The notes beneath the pieces are model-generated. The model was given only the letters and a program-made list of their open reading frames with translations. It did no database searches and was not told the origin of the DNA. This document shows positions 9,356-17,838 of a DNA stretch of 64,000 bases, piece by piece (the stretch's first letter is position 1; each line of letters starts with the position of its first letter). A program made the translations under genes and the position numbers. The stretch is from DATFWC01 sp963777755 (GTDB lineage: Bacteria > Pseudomonadota > Alphaproteobacteria > Rhizobiales > Xanthobacteraceae), in assembly GCA_963777755.1 (NCBI GenBank), contig CAVZSC010000030.1, forward strand, positions 682,001-746,000. The letters run 5' to 3'.

Positions 9356-9427
9356 ACGCTCGTGCCGTGCGCTTCGTTCAGTGCGGCGGGCCTGCGCTTA
9401 TGAACCGATCCGACCGTCGGCCCCAAA

Positions 9428-10642
9428 TCATCTTGGGAAAAACCGCAGATCGCCCGACTTGATCGCGTCCGGCCAGAGCACGACAGGCTTGCCGCCGACA
9501 AGCTGAAGCACGGGCGGTCGCAGCGAGTTGATCTGCCCGCCCGGGCTGAACCTGACTTGACCGTAAAATGTCTCCGCGTCGATGCTCGCGATCGCGTCGC
9601 GTACTTTCGCGGGCTCGACCGAGCCTGCCGCTTCGATCGCCATCTGCAGAATTGCGCCGCACGCGGCGGATCCTGCCTCGATGTAGTCGGCCTCGCCGCC
9701 GTATTTCTTCTCCCACGCGGCGTTGAACGCTTCGGTCGAGCCAAAAACATCCTTGCCCTTGTAGCGGACGGCAGGGTGCCACCACGACATGGTCGTGATG
9801 TTCTCGGCAAGCGGGCCGACCGTCTTGGCGAATTCCTGGTAGGCCGGCCCGGCAATCAAGGTGATGACCTGAGCCCGGAGCCCGAGGTCGTTCATCTGCC
9901 GGCGGATCAGCATCAGGTCGTTGATGTAGCCGGAGGCGTAGACCCAGTCGGGCCGTGCCGCCCGCATCTGCGTGATCGCGGCCGAATGATCCATCGTACC
10001 GATGGCGTAGCGCTCGGATGTGACCACCTCGAGACCACGCGTCTTCACCGCCTTCTCGAACTCCTGCGCGACCGCAAGCGGGAACAGGTCATTGCGCGCC
10101 AGGACGGCAACGCGCTTGATGTCCTTGTTCTTGTCCGTCACCAGCCTGACGATCGGGACGGACACGGTCTCGTTCCCGGTCAACGTCGAGAAGATGTACT
10201 TGAAGCCCTGGTCGAATATCTCGGCCGAGGACGCCGACGGCGCCAGCATCGGAATGCCGTATTTTTCCGAGATCGCGCTTGCCGCCTTGGTCGCGCCCGA
10301 GCCGAACGGCGCGAACAGGAATTGCACCTTGTCCTCGGTGATCATCCGTTCGGCGGACTGCACGGCACGCGGCGTGTTCGAGGCGTAATCGGTGTAGACG
10401 ATCTCGACGCGGTAGGTCTTGCCGCCCGCCTTGATCCCGCCCTTGGCATTGGCCGCCTCGGCCCAGATATCGTAGCCGCGTTTCTGCTTGAGACCCTCCG
10501 GAGATACGGCGCCGGTCAGAGGCAGCGGGGCGCCGACCTTGATCACGTCCTGTGCGAGCGCCGAGCGACCGGCAAACCCCGCCACGAAGCAAGCGGTCGC
10601 GGCGATCGCCGCAAATCTGAGCAACAGCATCTTTCCTGGCAT
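9428..10642 (-). CDS. LivK-type periplasmic substrate-binding protein of the ABC importer
   Basis: 404 residues. ATG 10642 is chosen over an upstream in-frame Met because GGAAGGA lies at ribosome-site distance and the protein then starts with a standard signal peptide (MPGKMLLLRFAAIAATACFVAGFAG, cleavage near ALAQD). The mature part opens with DVIKVGAPLPLTGAVSPEG and has the type I periplasmic-binding fold (ERMITEDKVQFLFAPFGSGATKAASAISEKY). It is followed at once by livHMGF, so it is the ligand receptor of that importer. Within the family it resembles the group often found next to catabolic genes rather than strict leucine receptors, so the ligand should not be assumed to be an amino acid. 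Confidence 0.9.
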   Translation of the reverse strand: MPGKMLLLRFAAIAATACFVAGFAGRSALAQDVIKVGAPLPLTGAVSPEGLKQKRGYDIWAEAANAKGGIKAGGKTYRVEIVYTDYASNTPRAVQSAERMITEDKVQFLFAPFGSGATKAASAISEKYGIPMLAPSASSAEIFDQGFKYIFSTLTGNETVSVPIVRLVTDKNKDIKRVAVLARNDLFPLAVAQEFEKAVKTRGLEVVTSERYAIGTMDHSAAITQMRAARPDWVYASGYINDLMLIRRQMNDLGLRAQVITLIAGPAYQEFAKTVGPLAENITTMSWWHPAVRYKGKDVFGSTEAFNAAWEKKYGGEADYIEAGSAACGAILQMAIEAAGSVEPAKVRDAIASIDAETFYGQVRFSPGGQINSLRPPVLQLVGGKPVVLWPDAIKSGDLRFFPR

Positions 10643-10803
10643 CGCCAAATTCCTTCCCGAGCAACCCATCTGCACGCTGAGGTTGATCCCCTCCGCGGGA
10701 CCGTCGATCAGCTAAGCGCAGAACCGGATGGATGTCGAGAACCGGGAGGCGCGGCTCCCTGACACGCGAGCTTACGCGCAACGCCAACGGCTATCCAAAT
10801 TCT

Positions 10804-12453
10804 CTATAGTCCCGCCAGTGGATAGCGGGAGAAATCGCGGCCTTCCTTCACCACGAACTCCAGCAGGAACGGCGCGCCCTTTTCGGTGACGCTCACGGCC
10901 TCCTCGAGGCCGGAGACGATGTCGCCCGGCTTCTCGACGCGCCGCGACGCGACATTGAGCGCTTCGGCGAGCTTGGTGTAGTTGCCGCCGACGGTCATGG
11001 CGCCGTATTTCTCGTCGGAGATCTTCAGCACGTCGCGCTCGGCGCCCATCACGCCGTTGTTGAACACGATGGTGAGGATCGCGATCCTGTTGCGCGCCGC
11101 GGTTTCGATATCCATGCCGGTCATGCCGATGGCGGCGTCGCCCATCACGTTGATGCAGAGCTTGTCCGGCGCGGCGAGCTTCGCGCCCATGGTGATGCCG
11201 AGCCCATAGCCGAGCTGGGTGGACTTGCCCCAACCCATGTAGGAGCCGGCGGCGGTCGTCTCCCAGAACGGCATCATCTGCTCGCGCGGCGAGCCGGAGT
11301 TGTGCGTGATGATGACGTTGTTGCGGTCGAGCGTGCGCAGCATGTCGCGGATCACGCGATACTGGTCGAGCGGCATGGCGTCGGAGTCCAAAAACTTCGA
11401 CCATTCTGCGAGCCAGACCTGCTTGGCGTTCGCCACCTCCTCCTTCAGCGACGCAAGCGCATTGCCGCCGCTCGGTCCCTTCTGCCGCGAGACCTCGGCG
11501 ATCAGCGCGTCGAGCATGAGCGCCGCGTCGCCGGCCATGCCGTGATCGACGCTGTATTCCTTGTTGATGTCGCTCGCCTCGTTGGTGGCATGGATGATCG
11601 TCTTGCCGGGCGGCACCGAGGGGCCGAACGGCGTGCGGGTGAGGCTGGTGCCGACCGCCAGCACCAGATCGGCTTTCGCCATGAACTCGGTGAACATCTT
11701 CGGCCGCGACCGGGTCGAGGCGCCGAGCGACAGCGGATGGCTTTCCGCAATCGCGCTCTTCCCGGGATTGGTGGTGGCGACCGGTGCCGGAAGGAGCTCG
11801 GCCAATGCGGCGAGCTGCCCGGACGCTTCGGCGTAGTGGACACCGGCGCCGGCAAGGATCAGCGGGTTCTTCGCCGCGAGCAACATCTGTGCGGCTTTTT
11901 TCACCGCGTCCGGATCAGGCGCGACCCGAAGCACGGGCACCGGCTTGTAGTCGAGCTCGCCCTTGAACTCCGCCTCCGCGATCTCATCGGGGATTTCGAC
12001 CAGCACCGGGCCCGGCTTGCCCGAGCGCATGGCGTGGTAGGCGCGCCGCATCAGATCGGGGAGCTCCTGCACGTTGTGGGCCAGCGCCGACCATTTCGTC
12101 ACCGTCCGGTAGGCATCGGCGGCGCGGAATACCGGCTTGACATATTGCCGGGCGAGCGGGAGGCCGCCGGCGACAATCAGCAGCGGCACGTTCTCCGTGA
12201 AGGCCTGGGCCACGCCGGGATAGGCGTTCTCGATGCCGGGACCGGCCTGCGCGGCGAACACGCCGTTCTTCTTGCCGCGCTTGATGCGGCTGTAACCGTC
12301 GGCAAGGCCCACGCCGACGCGCTCCTGCCGGCACAGGATCGGCCTGATACCAAGCGCCGCACACGGCTCGATGATCTGGTTGCGCGGATAGCACGACAGA
12401 AATTCCGTCCCCTCGCGCTTGATGATTTCGGCAACGACCGCCGCCCCGTTCAT
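10804..12453 (-). CDS. Thiamine pyrophosphate-dependent enzyme, acetolactate synthase/decarboxylase-like
   Basis: 549 residues from ATG 12453. The Met five codons earlier coincides with the ribosome site GGGAGAG, so it is not used. Three domains of the ThDP family are present: an N-terminal pyrimidine-binding domain with the cofactor-activating Glu44 (RQERVGVGLADGYSR), a central domain (ILAGAGVHYAEASGQ), and a C-terminal pyrophosphate domain with the metal motif GDAAIGMTG followed 26 residues after GDA by NN (VFNNGVMGAERD). It probably cleaves or decarboxylates a 2-keto or acyl-CoA type substrate. It has no regulatory subunit next to it, so it is unlikely to be the biosynthetic acetolactate synthase. 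It precedes the Liv binding protein by 161 bases, which suggests shared use of one substrate. Confidence 0.85.
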   Translation of the reverse strand: MNGAAVVAEIIKREGTEFLSCYPRNQIIEPCAALGIRPILCRQERVGVGLADGYSRIKRGKKNGVFAAQAGPGIENAYPGVAQAFTENVPLLIVAGGLPLARQYVKPVFRAADAYRTVTKWSALAHNVQELPDLMRRAYHAMRSGKPGPVLVEIPDEIAEAEFKGELDYKPVPVLRVAPDPDAVKKAAQMLLAAKNPLILAGAGVHYAEASGQLAALAELLPAPVATTNPGKSAIAESHPLSLGASTRSRPKMFTEFMAKADLVLAVGTSLTRTPFGPSVPPGKTIIHATNEASDINKEYSVDHGMAGDAALMLDALIAEVSRQKGPSGGNALASLKEEVANAKQVWLAEWSKFLDSDAMPLDQYRVIRDMLRTLDRNNVIITHNSGSPREQMMPFWETTAAGSYMGWGKSTQLGYGLGITMGAKLAAPDKLCINVMGDAAIGMTGMDIETAARNRIAILTIVFNNGVMGAERDVLKISDEKYGAMTVGGNYTKLAEALNVASRRVEKPGDIVSGLEEAVSVTEKGAPFLLEFVVKEGRDFSRYPLAGL

Positions 12454-12679
12454 GTGTGTCTCTCCCATCCTTCTTCGCCGTCACATGGACATTATCTCAT
12501 TCGTTCGGGCGATTGCAGCGGCAGCGCACGCACCGGCCAGAGCACCCCCCCAAGGCAAGCCGAACCGTTGAATGGTTGCGTGTCTCCGCGACTTCGGCGT
12601 GAGCCAGAACCCTGGCTGGGGCACAGTGGGCGCACCGGGTCAGCAAAGCGGGGAGGTGATTCCAGACCCACCAGCCGGG

Positions 12680-12769
12680 TGGCGGAGAGAGTGGGATTCG
12701 AACCCACGATACGGTTGCCCGTATACACGCTTTCCAAGCGTGCGCCTTCAGCCACTCGGCCATCTCTCC
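12680..12769 (-). tRNA. tRNA-Ser (anticodon GGA)
   Basis: Read on the minus strand it has a 7-bp acceptor stem GGAGAGA/TCTCTCC, a D arm (GGCCGAGTGGCTGAAGGC), an anticodon stem CACGC/GCGTG around the loop TTGGAAA (anticodon GGA, reading UCC and UCU), the long variable arm of class II tRNAs (GTATACGGGCAACCGTATC region), and a T arm with GGTTCGAATCC. Discriminator G and an encoded CCA end it at 12680. The flanks hold no other tRNA. Confidence 0.97.
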
Positions 12770-12960
12770 GTGACGCAGCGGCGCCTTCTATATAGCGGCG
12801 GGCCATTGGGTGACAAGCAAACGGGCGCCGGCGCGACCCGGCGCATCGGAGCGCCGATCCGCCATTCGGGGCGCTGCGGACACCATGTTGAACCGCGCCG
12901 CAAGGCGCGCTATGCGAGGCGGGCTCGCCGGCCGGCGACGCCGCCACGCACGACGGTCGC

Positions 12961-13281
12961 ATGATCCGCTTCGTATTCCGTTTTATCGGGCTCTTGATCC
13001 TGGCCGCCGGGTTCATCGCCCTGGTGTACGACGGCACCAAGTCGATTGCGGGAAATACCATATCGATCACGACGGCCAGCGAGATCTGGAACAATTTCCA
13101 CGCATCGAGCCTCGACGCATTGCAAAAATACGTCGAGCGAACGGCCGGGGACTGGATCTGGAATTCCGTCGTCAAGCTCGCACTGGAGCAGCCGGCGTGG
13201 CTTCTGTTCGGGATCGTCGGCACCATCCTGCTGTTGATCGGCCGCAAGAAGGCGCCCCTCATCGGCTACGCACGCGACTGA
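12961..13281 (+). CDS. Small two-span membrane protein, first of a tandem paralogous pair
   Basis: 106 residues. One hydrophobic helix at the N-terminus (about 3-24, FVFRFIGLLILAAGFIALVYDG), a polar middle of about 50 residues with W(I)W, and a second helix near the C-terminus (about 77-96, AWLLFGIVGTILLLIG) ending in a basic tail RKK. The next gene has the same plan and similar residues. I do not recognise a characterised family. Proteins of this layout are sometimes labelled PetM-like in databases, without functional support. There is no strong ribosome site before ATG 12961, so the exact start is less sure. Confidence 0.7.
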   Translation: MIRFVFRFIGLLILAAGFIALVYDGTKSIAGNTISITTASEIWNNFHASSLDALQKYVERTAGDWIWNSVVKLALEQPAWLLFGIVGTILLLIGRKKAPLIGYARD

Positions 13282-13322
13282 ATTGCCTCCGCGCCTGCGT
13301 CTCAAGAAACAAGGTGGAGATC

Positions 13323-13670
13323 ATGAACGCTGCCAGCGCCCAAGACGGGCCATCAGGGAAGCTTCGGCTCCTGATTCGCTGGCTGGGAGCGCTCATGGCG
13401 GGCCTGGCGCTGATCATGGTCTTGTACGAGGGATGGCAGCTGGTCGCTGGCAGCAGGACCGAACTCAGCAAGGTCGGAGACGTCTGGTACGCGGTCAATC
13501 CGACGAGCTTGCAGCTGCTTCAGCCTGCCATCGAGCGGCACATCGAGCCCCGCGTCGGTCAATGGCTGTGGGACCCGGTGATGCTCACGATCCTCACGGC
13601 GCCGGCCTGGCTGGTGCTCGGGATCATCGGCGCGATCCTGATGCTGATCGGGTGGAAGCGACGCCGTTGA
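13323..13670 (+). CDS. Small two-span membrane protein, second of the tandem pair
   Basis: 115 residues from ATG 13323, which has a good ribosome site (AAGGTGGAG, 3 bases before the start). The N-terminus is a short polar stretch, then a helix (LIRWLGALMAGLALIMVLYEG), a polar loop with VGDVWYAVNP and GQWLWDPV, and a second helix (AWLVLGIIGAILMLIGWKRRR). Residues shared with the upstream gene include the LYEG/VYDG turn, the W-x-W pair before the second helix and AWL-x2-GI-x-G-x-IL-x-LIG-x-K. The pair most likely arose by duplication and is probably co-transcribed. Function unknown. Confidence 0.75.
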   Translation: MNAASAQDGPSGKLRLLIRWLGALMAGLALIMVLYEGWQLVAGSRTELSKVGDVWYAVNPTSLQLLQPAIERHIEPRVGQWLWDPVMLTILTAPAWLVLGIIGAILMLIGWKRRR

Positions 13671-13814
13671 CCGGCCAGGCGCGGGTCCGCGCATCCGCGT
13701 GGGCGGGGCGCTTAAGCAGGCTTGCCCACCCAACAGGCTCGTGATCGCCGGGTGGCGTGCACCCGGCTCGGCTTGCGCCTATATTGGGGTACGCTCAGCC
13801 ACGAGGAGCCCCCC

Positions 13815-14481
<667 letters not shown>

Positions 14482-14604
14482 CAAGACCGTCATCGATCAG
14501 CGCCGCTCGTCCGGCAGGCGCTGCCTGCCCAAGCGGGCGGCGGCGCGTTTCGCCGCGCCCGCGGCGGATTGCGCATCGCGTGCCTGCATGCCAAAGGATG
14601 CGGC

Positions 14605-15126
14605 ATGCAGCGCATCGAGCGGGCCATCGAGACTCTCATCTTTCACAGCCGCTGGGTGCTCGCCCCGTTCTATCTCGGGCTGATCGTCTGCCTCGTCCTG
14701 TTGCTGGTCCATTTCGTGCGCCACCTCATCGAATTCGTCCTGCACATCCACGTGGCGCAGGAATCCGACGTCATCCTCGGCGTGCTCGGCCTGATCGACC
14801 TCACGTTCACCGCCAACCTCCTCATCATCGTGATCTTCTCGGGCTACGAGAACTTCGTGTCGCGGCTCGACGCTACCGACGGCAACAAGCCCGAATGGAT
14901 GGCGAAGGTCGACTTCGGCGGCCTCAAGCAGAAGCTGATGACGTCGATCGTCGCCATCTCGGCGATCCAGGTCCTCAAGGCATTCATGAACATCGACAAG
15001 ATGGCGAACACGACCGCCCTCGCCTGGCTGGTCGGTATTCACGTCGTGTTCCTCGGATCGCTGATGGCGCTGGCGATCGTCGACCGCCTGGAAAGCGGAA
15101 CCAAGCGTAAGCACGAGAGCGCGTGA
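14605..15126 (+). CDS. UPF0114 (YqhA-type) membrane protein
   Basis: 173 residues from ATG 14605 (MQRIERAIETLIFHSRWVLAPFYLGL). An in-frame Met 12 codons earlier is rejected because the family begins at the MQRIE/IE region. It has three or four membrane helices and the family blocks ETLIFHSRW at the start and LDATDGNKPEWMAKVDFGGLKQKLM in the loop, followed by SIVAISAIQVLKAFM. The protein is found in many proteobacteria. Its role is not established. It is a single gene between msrA and a palindromic repeat. Confidence 0.88.
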   Translation: MQRIERAIETLIFHSRWVLAPFYLGLIVCLVLLLVHFVRHLIEFVLHIHVAQESDVILGVLGLIDLTFTANLLIIVIFSGYENFVSRLDATDGNKPEWMAKVDFGGLKQKLMTSIVAISAIQVLKAFMNIDKMANTTALAWLVGIHVVFLGSLMALAIVDRLESGTKRKHESA

Positions 15127-15155
15127 TCGCCGTCGCGCTGTCACATCTTTTCGGC

Positions 15156-15285
15156 CTCATCCTGAGGAGTGCATACGCTCCTTGGCGTATGCACGTCTCG
15201 AAGGAGGAGGCAGCCGCCGCGCCTCATCGGCCACCCTCGTCCTTCGAGACGCGCTCGCGAAGGCGCGAGCGCTCCTCAGGATGAG
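15156..15285. repeat. Nested palindromic intergenic repeat (composite cruciform)
   Basis: The outer arms CTCATCCTGAGGAG (15156-15169) and CTCCTCAGGATGAG (15272-15285) are perfect inverted copies. Inside lie the arms CGTCTCGAAGGA (15194-15205) and TCCTTCGAGACG (15240-15251), and two closed hairpins, 15171-15192 and 15252-15271. The same arm words (TCCTTCGAGG, CATCCTGAGG) recur at 16.6, 29.8 and 35.3 kb. Elements of this type are common between genes in Bradyrhizobium and relatives. It lies between the convergent UPF0114 and folE genes. Confidence 0.85.
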
Positions 15286-15335
15286 TGTAGAATGCGTGCT
15301 GCGCTTCGACGCGAGCGCTGCCAGATAGGTGCGCG

Positions 15336-15971
15336 CTACAGCGGTGCACCGAGGCGGCCGCTGCCGAGCCCGATCGCCGAGAGGAATTCCTGGCGCGTCT
15401 CCGGGCGCTCGCGGAAAATGCCGATGAGGCGGCTCGTCACCATGACCGAGTCGTGCTGCTGCACGCCGCGCGTGCTCATGCAGGCGTGCATGCCCTCGAT
15501 GACGACGCCGACCCCGTGCGGCTGCAGCACACGCTCGAGCGCGTCGGCGATCTCCACCGTCATGCGTTCCTGGATCTGCAGCCGCCTGGCATAGACGTGG
15601 ATCAGCCGCGCGAGCTTGGACAGGCCGACCACGCGATGGCGGGGCAGGTAGCCGATGTGGGCGCGGCCGAAGATCGGCGCCATGTGATGCTCGCAGTGCG
15701 ACGTGAACCGGATGTCGCGCAACAGCACGATCTCGTCGTAGCCGCCGACCTCCTCGAAGGTGCGCTGCAGCAGCTCTTCCGGGTCTTCCTCGTAGCCGGA
15801 GAACCACTCCTCGTAGGCGCGCGCCACGCGGTCGGGCGTGCCGAGCAGGCCCTCGCGTTCCGGATTGTCACCGGCCCAGCGAATGAGCGTGCGTACCGCC
15901 TGCTCGGCCTCCTCGCGGGAGGGGCGGCTGAGCGTCGGCGCCAGTGCCGGTGCAGCGGCTTTGCGGGACAT
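15336..15971 (-). CDS. folE: GTP cyclohydrolase I
   Basis: 211 residues from ATG 15971, preceded by GGAG. Converts GTP to dihydroneopterin triphosphate, the first step of folate synthesis. The zinc site residues stand in TSHCEHHMAPIFGRAHIGYLP and GMHACMSTRGV, and the GTP-binding stretch QERMTVEIADAL is complete. The first 30 residues are low-complexity, Ala/Pro-rich and variable in the family. It has no other folate gene beside it. Confidence 0.95.
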   Translation of the reverse strand: MSRKAAAPALAPTLSRPSREEAEQAVRTLIRWAGDNPEREGLLGTPDRVARAYEEWFSGYEEDPEELLQRTFEEVGGYDEIVLLRDIRFTSHCEHHMAPIFGRAHIGYLPRHRVVGLSKLARLIHVYARRLQIQERMTVEIADALERVLQPHGVGVVIEGMHACMSTRGVQQHDSVMVTSRLIGIFRERPETRQEFLSAIGLGSGRLGAPL

Positions 15972-16033
15972 GGTGGGCTCCTCGACAGATACACGCATCG
16001 TGATCGTAGACGCCTATTCGGCTCACTCCGGAT

Positions 16034-16076
16034 CGCAAAAATCAAGGGCCCGCCGCACCGGTGGCGGCAGGCCCTT
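16034..16076 (-). terminator. Rho-independent-type terminator after the 27-residue ORF
   Basis: Arms 16044-16056 and 16064-16076 form a 13-bp GC-rich stem with one mismatch. On the minus strand the stem is followed by GATTTTTGC. It lies 38 bases after the stop of the small membrane-peptide gene and 60 bases before the folE start, so it would separate these two transcripts. Confidence 0.6.
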
Positions 16077-16113
16077 CAATGCGTACAGGCGACGGCGTCG
16101 CCGGGTCAGGCCG

Positions 16114-16197
16114 TCAATTCAGGCCGCCGAATGCCCAGATCAACACGAGAATCGGGATCGGCACGCCCAACAGCCACAACAGCATGTAGCGTCCCAT
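16114..16197 (-). CDS. 27-residue single-span membrane peptide
   Basis: ATG 16197 to TGA 16114, with AGGAG placed 6 bases before the start. The peptide begins MGRYMLLWLLGVPIPI, continues LVLIWAFGG and ends LN. It is one hydrophobic helix broken by a VPIP kink, and the strong ribosome site and following terminator argue that it is a real gene. I recall similar tiny proteins in rhizobial genomes, without known function, but could not check this. Too short to be judged from codon use. Confidence 0.6.
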   Translation of the reverse strand: MGRYMLLWLLGVPIPILVLIWAFGGLN

Positions 16198-16269
16198 AGC
16201 CAGCTCCTCTGTATTCTTCGGTGCTACAACGCGTTGCCCGCGCCCTGGTTCCGCGAACCGGCCGCGGCG

Positions 16270-16605
16270 CTAGGCTTGCGCGTAGTGCACCGCAAGCCAC
16301 ACGGTCGGCGCGCACGCATCCGTCCGCTCCACCCGATGACGCCGGTGCGCCGGGATATGGACATGGTCGCCGGGGACGAGCTCGCGCGGCGCCGGCTCGC
16401 CTTCGAACAACAACGCGGCCGAGCCGGCGAGCACCACCACCCACTCGGCCCAATCCTGGTCGTACCACAAGCCAGGCGGGCTCGCCTGGCCGTGCGAGAC
16501 GATGCGCTCGATCTTCAAGTTGGGCGTCGAGAGCAGAGCGGTGAACGCTTCGGCCGTGGAATTGCGATCGAGGTCAACGAAGAGGTTGGTTGGGGCGACA
16601 GGCAT
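16270..16605 (-). CDS. Small single-domain cupin protein
   Basis: 111 residues from ATG 16605 (ribosome site GGAGGATGG). The cupin core is seen in WAEWVVVLAGSAALLFEGE (first beta motif) and LVPGDHVHIPAHRRHRVERT (second motif with metal-ligand-like His residues). Proteins of this size may bind a metal or small ligand. No substrate can be deduced. It lies downstream of the LLM oxidoreductase on the same strand, but with a palindromic repeat between them. Confidence 0.8.
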   Translation of the reverse strand: MPVAPTNLFVDLDRNSTAEAFTALLSTPNLKIERIVSHGQASPPGLWYDQDWAEWVVVLAGSAALLFEGEPAPRELVPGDHVHIPAHRRHRVERTDACAPTVWLAVHYAQA

Positions 16606-16620
16606 GATCCATCCTCCGTC

Positions 16621-16780
16621 ATCCTGAGGTGGCCGCGCGTTTGCCGCGGTCAATTCGAAATCGGAATCTCACGCGCGGCCCTCGAAGGATGATCGGCCCG
16701 GGCCGCTCATCGTTCGAGGCTCGGCGCGCTCAGAGCGGATATCAGCGCCTGCGGTGAATGCGCCGAGCACCTCACGATGA
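16621..16780. repeat. Two adjacent palindromic intergenic repeats
   Basis: First unit: GGCCGCGCGT (16631-16640) against ACGCGCGGCC (16671-16680), bordered by ATCCTGAGG and CTCGAAGGAT. Second unit: outer arms TCATCGT (16707-16713) and ACGATGA (16774-16780), inner arms GCTCGGCGC (16719-16727) and GCGCCGAGC (16760-16768). They share arm words with the repeats at 15.2, 29.8 and 35.3 kb and fill the space between the cupin and the LLM gene. Confidence 0.75.
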
Positions 16781-16809
16781 CGGTGCCGAAGTGGTCATGT
16801 GCGACCAGC

Positions 16810-17829
16810 TCAGGGTGACGGACTCAAGCCGAACGCCTCCGCGAACAGCTCGTAGGAGCGTCTGCGCGCCGCGTGGTCGTGGATCATCGTGGTGATCATC
16901 AGCTCGTCGGCCGACGTCGCCTCGATCAGCGGCGCGAGGCGCTCCCGCACGGTCGACGGGCTGCCGACGAACAGGCGCTGGCGATTGGCGCGGATGCGCT
17001 CCCGATCCATGGGCGAATACGGATAGGCGAGCGCCTCCTCGGGACTCGCGAGCGGCAGGTACTCGCCCTTGGCGCGGCGCACGTAGTTGAGGTCGATGGT
17101 AGCGGCGAGCCGGTCGGCGTCGGCGTCGGTGTCGGCGCACACGCCGGCCACGCCAAGGATCGAATACGGCGTATCCCGCATCGCCGAAGGACGGAAATTC
17201 TCGCGGTAGAACCGCATCGGCGCCACGGGGTCGAAATCGGAGAAATGGTGGGCGAACGAGAAGCCGGTGCCGACCATGGCGGCGAGCTGCGCACTGTAGC
17301 CGCTCGAGCCGAGCAGGAAGATCGGCGGCAGCGGCACGTCCTGCGGCATGACGCGAATGCTGCGGAACGGATGATCGGACGGAAAGCCCTGGCTGTCGAA
17401 CAGCAAGAGCTCCTGGAACCGCTGCAGGAAGTCGTCGTCCTCGTTCTCGGAAAGGCCCTGGCGGCGGCGCAGCGCGTAGGAGGTCACCGGGTCGGTGCCG
17501 GGCGCGCGCCCGAGCCCGAGATCGATGCGGGACGGGAACAGCGCCTCCAGCACCTTGAAGCGTTCCGCCACCATCAGGGGCGCGTGGTTCGGCAGCATCA
17601 CGCCGCCGGCGCCGACGCGGATGCGCTCGGTCACGCGGGCGACCTGACCGATCATGACCTCCGGCGCGGAGCTCGCGATCGAGGGCAGGTTGTGGTGCTC
17701 GGCGACCCAGTAGCGGGTGTAGCCGAGCCGGTCGGCCAGGCGCGCGAGATCGAGCGTGTTGTTGAGCGCCGCCGCACCGGAGGAACCGGACGCGACGGGC
17801 GACAGATCAAGGACGGAGAGGGGAGTCAT
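16810..17829 (-). CDS. LLM-class flavin-dependent oxidoreductase (luciferase-like)
   Basis: 339 residues. The start is taken at the second Met (17829, MTPLSVLDLSPV), the usual beginning in this subfamily. The first Met abuts the TAG of the upstream gene. Family motifs: RLADRLGYTRYWVAEHHN, RIRVGAGGVMLPNHAPLMVAERF, LFPSRIDLGLGRAPGTD and IFLLGSSGYSAQLAAMVG. It belongs to the MsnO8-like group. It uses reduced flavin to oxygenate an unknown substrate. It directly follows a sugar-lactone oxidase-like gene, with no gap, so the two are probably co-transcribed. Confidence 0.88.
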   Translation of the reverse strand: MTPLSVLDLSPVASGSSGAAALNNTLDLARLADRLGYTRYWVAEHHNLPSIASSAPEVMIGQVARVTERIRVGAGGVMLPNHAPLMVAERFKVLEALFPSRIDLGLGRAPGTDPVTSYALRRRQGLSENEDDDFLQRFQELLLFDSQGFPSDHPFRSIRVMPQDVPLPPIFLLGSSGYSAQLAAMVGTGFSFAHHFSDFDPVAPMRFYRENFRPSAMRDTPYSILGVAGVCADTDADADRLAATIDLNYVRRAKGEYLPLASPEEALAYPYSPMDRERIRANRQRLFVGSPSTVRERLAPLIEATSADELMITTMIHDHAARRRSYELFAEAFGLSPSP

Positions 17830-17838
17830 CCGCACCAT

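Noticed and set aside
15156..15285. CRISPR array or rRNA-like structure
   Set aside because: There are no evenly spaced direct repeats. The structure is nested inverted repeats.
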